10,342 nucleotides of DNA, from positions 1-10,342 of the forward strand of contig DAHWBL010000103.1 of assembly GCA_027323595.1 (NCBI GenBank), read 5' to 3'. Both the position numbers and the translations under genes were made by a program. Source of the DNA: Acetobacteraceae bacterium (GTDB taxonomy: Bacteria > Pseudomonadota > Alphaproteobacteria > Acetobacterales > Acetobacteraceae). Below the pieces are notes generated by a model. The model searched no databases and had not been told where the DNA came from. It worked only from the letters and a program-made list of their open reading frames with translations. Below, piece by piece: positions 5,118 through 10,342 of this stretch (the first letter of the stretch is position 1; each line of letters opens with the position of its first letter).

Positions 5118-6299
5118 TTAGCGCCCCAGAACCTCACCGATCAGCGCGCGGTGCTGGCGCGCCGTCTCGGCCCAGGAAAACCGTTCGGCATAGCGCCGCG
5201 TGGCCCCGCGGTCCGGCGGCGCAGCGAGCAGGGTCCGCACCCCGTCCACGATCGCATCGACGCTGCGCTCGGCCAGCAACAGCCCGGCCTCGGGCACGCA
5301 CACGATTTCCGGCGAGCCCCAGATCGGCGTTGCCGCCACCGGGGTGCCGCAGGCCATCGCCTCCATCAGCACATTGGCGATGCCCTCACGGTCGGAGGCG
5401 AGCAGCAGCGCGTCGGCCGCGCCGAACAATTCGGGCAGGCGCGACTGTTCCACATGCCCCAGCATCCGCACCCGATCGGCGACACCAAATCGGTCGGCCA
5501 GCGCCCGCAACTCGCCCTGCTGCGGCCCGTCGCCGGCGATCACCAGCCGCGCGCCTTCCAGCCGCGCCAGCGCCTCGATGGCCAGGTGAAACCCCTTGCG
5601 CGGGATCATGTGGCCGACCGCGAGCAGGGTCGGCCCGTCGAACCTGAGCCTGGCCCGCAGGCCCGCGCGGTCCGCAGGCGGCCGGAACAGCTCCAGATCC
5701 ACCCCATGCAGAACCACCCGCAGCCGCTCGCCACGCACCCCGATCCGCAGCAATTCATCGGCCAGCGCCTGGCATACCGCGGTGATCCCCGCGGCCTGGT
5801 TCGCCGCCCTCACCAACTGCCTGCGCGGCCCCGCGAAGCGCGGCACGAGGTTCACATCGGTGCCAAAGGCGGTCATCAGCACCGGCCGATCGAGTGCGGC
5901 GCCGAGCGCCATCGCCGCCACCCCATCGGGAAACATGTAGTAGGAATCGATCACATCGAAATCGAACCCGCCCGTGCGGATGCGCCGCAGCAACGGCAGC
6001 AGCGCGCGCGCCATCAGCGCGGGGGTCAGCGCCATGCCAAATTTCGGGATCACCAGATGGCGCGGATAGAGCGTGGCTATGCCGGCGCGGGTTTCTTCTC
6101 GCGGCACCCGCGCGAACGCCGCATATTGCCCGAAGCGCGGATGCGCGAACGGAAACCACGGCACCGGCGCGACCATGCGCACATCCACATCGTCGAGCGC
6201 GTTCAGATGCGCGAGGCGATGTTGCAGAAAAATCCCATGCCGCGGCATCGCCGCGGAGGGGAACAGATTGGAAAGGCCAAGAACACGAATCTTCGACAT
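5118..6299 (-). CDS. GT4-family (GT-B fold) glycosyltransferase
   Basis: This 393-residue cytosolic or membrane-associated transferase would add a sugar from a nucleotide-sugar donor to a lipid-linked glycan. The N-terminal Rossmann half starts with VLGLSNLFPSAAMPRHGIF (6-24) and includes the FDVIDSYYMFPDG region (114-126) and TAFGTDVN (143-150). The inter-domain HGVD is at 198-201. The C-terminal donor half has LLAVGHMIPRKGFHLAIEAL (225-244), VIAGDGP (253-259) and the retaining GT4 EX7E motif in DREGIANVLMEAMACGTPV (Glu305 and Glu313). Length and motif order match complete GT4 enzymes. ATG 6299 matches where family members begin; upstream only a weak GGAAAA is seen. It diverges from the second glycosyltransferase across 348 bp. 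Its GT-B pattern resembles transferases of exosortase A-associated EPS loci; donor and linkage cannot be deduced. Confidence 0.9.
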   Translation of the reverse strand: MSKIRVLGLSNLFPSAAMPRHGIFLQHRLAHLNALDDVDVRMVAPVPWFPFAHPRFGQYAAFARVPREETRAGIATLYPRHLVIPKFGMALTPALMARALLPLLRRIRTGGFDFDVIDSYYMFPDGVAAMALGAALDRPVLMTAFGTDVNLVPRFAGPRRQLVRAANQAAGITAVCQALADELLRIGVRGERLRVVLHGVDLELFRPPADRAGLRARLRFDGPTLLAVGHMIPRKGFHLAIEALARLEGARLVIAGDGPQQGELRALADRFGVADRVRMLGHVEQSRLPELFGAADALLLASDREGIANVLMEAMACGTPVAATPIWGSPEIVCVPEAGLLLAERSVDAIVDGVRTLLAAPPDRGATRRYAERFSWAETARQHRALIGEVLGR

Positions 6300-6647
6300 G
6301 TTTTCCGGTACCGGCTGCCTGGCTTCCTAGAGCCTGATCGGCTGCGGCGGCAACAGCCTGATCATCCGTGCCGGCACGATGGCCGATTGCCCCACGCGCC
6401 CGCCATCGTGACCATCAGCCTGCTCAGCGCGCTTCTCTGGCTCCTGCTCTGGCGTTTCGCGCTGGTCATCGGGCACTGACAATTTTATGCAAAACCAATA
6501 GTTTAGACCAAACCGAGGCTTGCACGTCCGCTCACAAAAAGTTGATCTTGCATCTCTTCCTCTTTGGCTAGGCAGCAGCAGGGTTTACGTGCCTTTGAGC
6601 AAGGATGGCTCGTCCCAACTGGTGCGGGCCAACAACCTGGGCGTTAG
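6300..6647. other. Divergent intergenic region between the two glycosyltransferase genes
   Basis: This 348-bp spacer should hold promoters for both glycosyltransferase genes. The centre (about 6480-6550) is distinctly AT-richer than its surroundings. For the plus direction there is CTGACA (6476-6481) with 17 bp to TAGTTT (6499-6504). For the minus direction there is a TAAAAT -10-like hexamer (reverse complement of 6482-6487) with a poor TTGGTC -35 at 18 bp. Both are weak and overlap, so the promoter assignment is tentative. Also present are a perfect 10-bp palindrome CCGGTACCGG (6305-6314) close to the GT4 start and the direct repeat AGCCTGATC near 6333 and 6354. A short hydrophobic frame ends at 6479 and is listed separately. 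No RNA gene is recognisable. Confidence 0.45.
6408..6479 (+). CDS. Candidate hydrophobic mini-ORF (23 residues; 30 if TTG 6387 is used), weak
   Basis: From GTG 6408 the frame encodes TISLLSALLWLLLWRFALVIGH after the initiator and ends at TGA 6477-6479. That is essentially one membrane-spanning helix rich in leucine and tryptophan. No Shine-Dalgarno is visible before GTG 6408 or the alternative TTG 6387. The segment is the end of a long open frame running antisense to the GT4 gene, so it may be chance. The clean hydrophobic run starting outside the GT4 gene is the only reason to list it. Confidence 0.2.
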   Translation: MTISLLSALLWLLLWRFALVIGH

Positions 6648-7967
6648 ATGCGGATATTGCTCATCAGTTATTGGTTTCCACCCACCAACGCGATCGGCGC
6701 CCTGCGCGTCGGCAAATTCGCGAAGTATCTCCACGAATCCGGCCATGATGTGCGCGTTCTCGCCGGCCCGGCGATCGCGCCACTCAGCCTTCCTCTGCAA
6801 ATCCCGCCCGGTCTGATCACCCGGCCACCGTCTCCCGCGGTCGGCCAGGACATGCGCGCCCGCCCCGCCAGGCACGCGATCAAGCGCCTGCTGCAGGCCA
6901 TCATCCGCGCCGTTGGCGTCGATCATGCACTCACCCGGCATTACCGCGCCGCCCGCACCATCCCCGACAAGCAGATCGGCTGGCGTGGCCAGGCGCTGGC
7001 GGATGGTCGCGCCATCCTGGCCGGCTGGCGCCCCGATGTGATCGTCGCCTCCGCCCCGCCATATACTGGCCTGCTGGTCGCCAAGGAGCTGTCGCGCGCC
7101 TGCGCGGCCCCCTGGGTTGCCGACATCCGTGACCCATGGGCGGACAGCCCCTATTCCTCCGATCCGGACTGGCGCGCCTGGATCGACCGGCGCATGGAGC
7201 GTCGCACCCTGGCGCGTGCGGCAGCACTGGTGTCGGTCTCGCCGATCGACAGCGCACGGTTGCGGGGACACTTCGCCCAGCCGGTCACCACCATCCTCAA
7301 CGGCTTTTCGCCGGAGGACACGCCGCCGCCGCGCTCGCCCTGCCAGCACGCGACGCTGCGCATCCTGCACACCGGCACGATCTATGTCGGCCATCGCGAC
7401 CCCTCGCCGTTGTTCGCCGCGATGCGCCTGCTCGATCCCGATGAACGCGCCCGCATCGAGGTGATGTTTCGTGGCGCCGAGGCCGCCGCCGCCACCGAGC
7501 TTGCCGTCAGGTTCGGGGTCGGGCCGCAGGTGGTGGTGCTGCCGCCGGTCGATTACGCCGAATCGCTGCGGCTACAGTCACAGGCCGACGTGCTGCTGCT
7601 GCTGCAACGCAGCCACATCACCGATGTCGGCAACATCCCCGCCAAATTCTTTGAATATATCGCCGCCCGTCGGCCGATCCTGCTGATCGGCTGCGACAGC
7701 GGCGTGGTGGCCGACATGATCCGCGAACGCGATGCCGGGTTCGTCTCCACCGATCCGACCGCGCTTGCGCGGATGCTGCGGCTTTGGCTCGACACCTTGC
7801 CCCAGGGCCCGGCGGCGTTGCCCGCATCGGCACAGCTCGGGCTGCGCCGCGAGGAACAGTTCGCCGATTATGAGCGGTTTCTGGCCGGCGTGGTGCGCGC
7901 CCCGCTCGCCCCCGGCAGCAATTCCGCCGGATCACCGATCCGTCCACCAAGCCTGGTGGTGAAGTAG
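6648..7967 (+). CDS. Glycosyltransferase, GT4-like (GT-B fold)
   Basis: This 439-residue protein starts with the GT-B N-terminal signature ILLISYWFPPTNAIGALR (3-20) followed by FAKYLHESGHDVRVLAG (24-40). A central PDVIVASAPPYTGLLVA (129-145) and WVADIRDPWADSP (156-168) resemble the acceptor half of WbuB/WsaF-like EPS glycosyltransferases. The ILNGF linker is at 216-220. The donor half has LRILHTGTIYVG (237-248), VVVLPPVDYAESL (295-307) and the family-typical IPAKFFEYIAARRPIL (330-345) with Lys333 and Glu336, in place of the classical EX7E. ATG 6648 places the first beta strand at the N-terminus; upstream CTGGGCG is a poor ribosome-binding site. The gene is divergent from the GT4 gene, and its last 100 bp overlap the convergent deacetylase-like gene, so the C-terminal 30 residues (proline-rich, low complexity) are coding-constrained on both strands. 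Role: addition of a sugar to the EPS repeat unit (inference from context). Confidence 0.88.
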   Translation: MRILLISYWFPPTNAIGALRVGKFAKYLHESGHDVRVLAGPAIAPLSLPLQIPPGLITRPPSPAVGQDMRARPARHAIKRLLQAIIRAVGVDHALTRHYRAARTIPDKQIGWRGQALADGRAILAGWRPDVIVASAPPYTGLLVAKELSRACAAPWVADIRDPWADSPYSSDPDWRAWIDRRMERRTLARAAALVSVSPIDSARLRGHFAQPVTTILNGFSPEDTPPPRSPCQHATLRILHTGTIYVGHRDPSPLFAAMRLLDPDERARIEVMFRGAEAAAATELAVRFGVGPQVVVLPPVDYAESLRLQSQADVLLLLQRSHITDVGNIPAKFFEYIAARRPILLIGCDSGVVADMIRERDAGFVSTDPTALARMLRLWLDTLPQGPAALPASAQLGLRREEQFADYERFLAGVVRAPLAPGSNSAGSPIRPPSLVVK

Positions 7968-8980
7968 CCGCACACCGCGTCGATCCGCGCGATCAGCGCG
8001 GCGGCGTCGGCATCGGTGCGCACATAGGGCGTGTTACCGGGCACCAGCGACGGGCTGTGATAGAACATCACGAAGCTGCGCACCCCACGTCCGGCAAGGG
8101 CGGCGATCAGCGCGGTCAGCTCCGCGGTGCTCGCGCCCTCGGGGCTGAGCGTCACCTTGTGGAACAGCATCAGCCGCGACAGCAGCCCGCGCAGCCGCAG
8201 CGCCCGCGCGATCGGCGCATCCAACGCGGGGTTCAGCGACATCTCGAACCGCCCGAGCGCGCCGACATGCCCGCGCGTCATCGGCAGTGACAGCAGCGCC
8301 CCATCGCCCACCCGATAGGGCATCGGCGCCAGCCCGCGAAAATCCGGCCCGCCGGTATCGGCATAGCTCGCACCCGGCAACAAGGAGAGATCAACCGCGA
8401 TCCCGCGCTCACGCAGCATCTGCACCGTGTGCGGCCCGATGCCGAACCGGCCGGCTTTGTAGAAGCGCGGGCGCACGCCAAGATTGGCCTCGATGGTCTC
8501 CAGCAGCACGTCGAATTTCGCCGCTTCCACCGCCGGAGCCAGATTGCCCGGAAAGGAATTGCGCTCCGAGACCTCCTCGTCGAACGGCGGATTGGTCCAT
8601 GGATGCAGATGCGCGCCGATCTCGCAGCCGCCACGGCGCAGGATCGGCAGCAACGGCTGATAGCCCTCGGGCTGCGAGGCGACCGGATAATCGATTACGT
8701 AGATCGGCCGGATGCCGTGCCGATCAAACACCGCCTGCGCACGTTCCTGCACCGCCATGGCGGTGACCTGGATCTTGTCGCGGGCGAACGGCGCCGACCA
8801 GTCGAACTCCTCCTCGGTGTCGACGACGACGAACAGCCGCGGCGGCGCCGAGGCCGGCAGCTCGTCGCCGACATAATCAACCCCGAGGAACCGCACCGCG
8901 CCGCCCGGCGCGAGCCGGTCCGCGCGGCGACGAGGCCCGAGCCCGACCGGAAGCCGTCCGACGGACTCGGCGACGCTCAT
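7868..8980 (-). CDS. WalW-type polysaccharide deacetylase-like protein
   Basis: This 370-residue protein has a divergent NodB/CE4-type barrel. Motif 1 appears as VVVDTEEEFDW (51-61) with the candidate metal/catalytic Asp54. Motif 2 appears as EIGAHLHPWTNPP (120-132) with His124 and His126, rather than the usual HxxxH. Motif 3 may be RFYKAGRFGIG (172-182). A late MFYHSPSL (305-312) supplies another conserved His308. WalW-like proteins share the VDTEEEFDW and HLHPW style and occur in surface-polysaccharide loci. Residues 1-45 precede the barrel and have no signal peptide, so a cytoplasmic location is suggested, or the start is further in. The ATG overlaps the upstream TPR gene stop (ATGA), implying coupled translation. 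The 3' end overlaps the second glycosyltransferase gene by 100 bp. Expected activity is removal of an N- or O-acetyl group from a glycan or its precursor; the altered motifs leave catalysis unproven. Confidence 0.82.
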   Translation of the reverse strand: MSVAESVGRLPVGLGPRRRADRLAPGGAVRFLGVDYVGDELPASAPPRLFVVVDTEEEFDWSAPFARDKIQVTAMAVQERAQAVFDRHGIRPIYVIDYPVASQPEGYQPLLPILRRGGCEIGAHLHPWTNPPFDEEVSERNSFPGNLAPAVEAAKFDVLLETIEANLGVRPRFYKAGRFGIGPHTVQMLRERGIAVDLSLLPGASYADTGGPDFRGLAPMPYRVGDGALLSLPMTRGHVGALGRFEMSLNPALDAPIARALRLRGLLSRLMLFHKVTLSPEGASTAELTALIAALAGRGVRSFVMFYHSPSLVPGNTPYVRTDADAAALIARIDAVCGYFTTRLGGRIGDPAELLPGASGARTTPARNRS

Positions 8981-10342
8981 TTACCGCCCGGCTTGCCCGC
9001 CAACTCCTGCTGGAGCTGCCGCGCGTCGGCTTTTTCATCGAACTCGCCGGGCCTGGCGAGCTGTGCGTTGATCACCTCGAGCGCCTTGGCACGCTCACCG
9101 CTCAATGCCAGCGCCTTGGCATAGTGGAATTGGATCGTCCCGTCGTTCGGCAATTGTCCGGCCGCCTGTCGCAGCAGCACCACGCCGGTATCCACCTTGC
9201 CTTGGTTGGTCAAAATCCAGCCCAGCGTGTCCGCCGATTGCGGGCTGGGAGTGAGCATATAGGATTTCTGCGCCAGCACCTGCGCGTGCGGGTCCTTTCG
9301 CTGCGACTCGATCCAGGCCAGATTGTTCAGCGCCGCCGAATCATTGGGCCGCAGCTTCAGCAATGCCTGAAGGCTGAGCACGGCATCGTCGAATTGACGC
9401 GCGCTGATCTGCAAGGCGGCAAGAATCTGCTCGGCGTCCGGGTCCGGTGTCGTCTTGAGGTAATCGGTGAGCAGCTTGGTCGCCTCGTCGGGCCGGCCAT
9501 CGGCGGCCAACGCGGTCGCGGTCAGTGCCGCCAGCGGGCCGGACGGCGCGACGGTGAACTGCTGCTGGTATGCCAGCGCCGCCTCCTTGTAGCGTTTGAG
9601 CGACATCAGCAGCCCGCCTTTGAGGGTGCGCGCGCTGGGCAGATTATTGGGGTCGCGCACCAGCAGATCGCAGGCCGCCTGTGCGGCTTCCAGCCCCTGC
9701 GCCCGATAAATCGCCAACACATAGGTCTGCATCATCGTCGGCAGGCCGGGCTGTGCGGCAAGACCGGCCTTGGCCTGCGCCACCGCCGCATTGTTCTGCT
9801 TGTCGCCAAGCTGCAGATCGATCAGCACCCGGCGGGAATCGAAATCCTTCGGCGTGGCGTTGACCAGCTCCAGATAATTCTCGATGGCATCGGCGGTCCG
9901 CTTCAGCCCGATCAGCAGGCGTCCACGTTCGGCGAGCAGCACCGGAGCGGGCGATTTATTATCCTTCATCACCCCGTCGAGCAGCGCCAGCGCACCCACC
10001 AGATCGCCACCACGGGCTTGATACTCGGCCTCGGCGGCGACGAAATCCATGTTGTCAGGCGCCGCCCGCCGCGCCGCCTCCAGCAGTTTGGTGACCTCCG
10101 CTCCCTTGCCCTGCGCGGTCAGCGCGGTCGCCGCACCGCCCAGCGCCTGCGCGTTGGTCGGGTCCTTGGCCAGAATCGGCATCAGCGCCTGCACCGCGGC
10201 GTCATACTGCCCCTGCATGGTCAGCACCCGCGCGAGATTGAGGCGCGGCGGCAGCGCATCGGGGGTGATCTCCACGACCTTGCGCCAGGCATCGCGGGCA
10301 CCGTCCAGATCGAGCTCGGCGAGCTTGACCAGCCCGGTCAGG
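8977..10342 (-). CDS. prsT: TPR-repeat protein resembling PEP-CTERM/XrtA-system lipoprotein PrsT, partial (N-terminus off the right edge)
   Basis: 454 residues are visible; the frame is open through the right edge. The GTG near 10275 is internal, because TPR sequence (LVKLAELDLDGARDAWRKV) continues upstream of it. The visible part is almost entirely tandem 34-residue tetratricopeptide repeats with the W/L-G-Y/A-P pattern, for example PPRLNLARVLTMQGQYDAAV, LKGGLLMSLKRYKEAALAY, ALNNLAWIESQRKDPHAQVL, SADTLGWILTNQGKVDTGVV and IQFHYAKALALSGERAKALE. The C-terminal order (ALNNLAW, then DTLGWIL..QG, then FHYA.AL..G, then a short acidic/Gln tail) matches the end of the PEP-CTERM TPR lipoprotein family (PrsT, usually around 900 residues). 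The lipobox would lie outside the window and cannot be checked. It is coupled to the deacetylase gene by ATGA. Role: periplasmic scaffold associated with EPS export and exosortase A loci. It could also be another long TPR protein of an EPS locus. Confidence 0.75.
   Translation of the reverse strand, partial: LTGLVKLAELDLDGARDAWRKVVEITPDALPPRLNLARVLTMQGQYDAAVQALMPILAKDPTNAQALGGAATALTAQGKGAEVTKLLEAARRAAPDNMDFVAAEAEYQARGGDLVGALALLDGVMKDNKSPAPVLLAERGRLLIGLKRTADAIENYLELVNATPKDFDSRRVLIDLQLGDKQNNAAVAQAKAGLAAQPGLPTMMQTYVLAIYRAQGLEAAQAACDLLVRDPNNLPSARTLKGGLLMSLKRYKEAALAYQQQFTVAPSGPLAALTATALAADGRPDEATKLLTDYLKTTPDPDAEQILAALQISARQFDDAVLSLQALLKLRPNDSAALNNLAWIESQRKDPHAQVLAQKSYMLTPSPQSADTLGWILTNQGKVDTGVVLLRQAAGQLPNDGTIQFHYAKALALSGERAKALEVINAQLARPGEFDEKADARQLQQELAGKPGGK

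Noticed and set aside
6305..6314. CCGGTACCGG palindrome as an operator
   Set aside because: Ten-bp GC-rich palindromes are expected by chance at this composition, and there is no flanking symmetry or second copy.
3930..6479. Very long plus-strand open frame (about 849 codons) antisense to the CLC and GT4 genes
   Set aside because: The translation is Arg/Pro/His/Gln-rich with no domain and runs across two well-supported opposite-strand genes and their spacer; this is typical of antisense frames in high-GC DNA.
8977..10275. TPR gene starting at GTG 10275
   Set aside because: TPR-like sequence continues in frame upstream to the window edge, so this GTG is an internal valine and the gene is partial.
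1..10342. Mobile elements, tRNA or rRNA genes
   Set aside because: No transposase or integrase frame, terminal inverted repeats, tRNA-like cloverleaf or rRNA sequence was recognised on either strand by reading.

Overview
The window is very GC-rich, with codons that strongly prefer G or C in third position and genes packed tightly enough for their ends to overlap. This suggests a high-GC proteobacterium. The protein styles look most like Alphaproteobacteria (Rhodospirillales/Acetobacteraceae or sphingomonad type), but no marker here fixes the taxon. The content reads as part of a chromosomal exopolysaccharide (EPS) locus of the exosortase A (XrtA/PEP-CTERM) neighbourhood kind. It has a PrsT-like TPR protein, a WalW-type polysaccharide deacetylase-like protein, two GT-B (GT4-like) glycosyltransferases, an AAC(3)-fold acetyltransferase, an alpha/alpha-toroid (squalene-cyclase-like) protein and an exported GH42-like glycosidase. 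A CLC chloride channel/antiporter sits in the middle. No exosortase, Wzx/Wzy, initiating glycosyltransferase or PEP-CTERM target lies inside the window.

Layout. 1-1243 (minus): 5' portion of an exported GH42/beta-galactosidase-like protein, cut by the left edge. About 1292-2206 (plus): AAC(3)-family acetyltransferase whose reading frame has no ATG/GTG/TTG before its conserved core. 2203-3471 (plus): toroid protein, overlapping the previous stop by ATGA; a perfect 9-bp inverted repeat straddles this junction. 3429-4748 (minus): CLC channel, overlapping the toroid gene tail-to-tail by 43 bp. 4749-5117: leader and spacer region with a dyad, four 14-bp tandem repeats, two hairpins and a 33-residue membrane-peptide gene (minus) with a strong Shine-Dalgarno. 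5118-6299 (minus): GT4 glycosyltransferase. 6300-6647: divergent intergenic region containing a weak candidate hydrophobic mini-ORF. 6648-7967 (plus): second glycosyltransferase. 7868-8980 (minus): WalW-type deacetylase-like protein, overlapping the second glycosyltransferase tail-to-tail by 100 bp. 8977-10342 (minus): TPR protein resembling PrsT, translationally coupled (ATGA) to the deacetylase gene and cut by the right edge.

How the genes may work together (inference). The two glycosyltransferases would build a cell-surface glycan. The AAC(3)-like and deacetylase-like proteins would add or remove acyl groups. The toroid protein and the secreted GH42-like protein could modify, epimerise or trim the polymer. 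PrsT-like TPR proteins accompany XrtA export/sorting loci. The CLC gene may simply be a resident neighbour. The least explained parts are the toroid protein, the start of the acetyltransferase gene, and the 4749-5000 stretch with its small membrane peptide, hairpins and 14-bp repeats.
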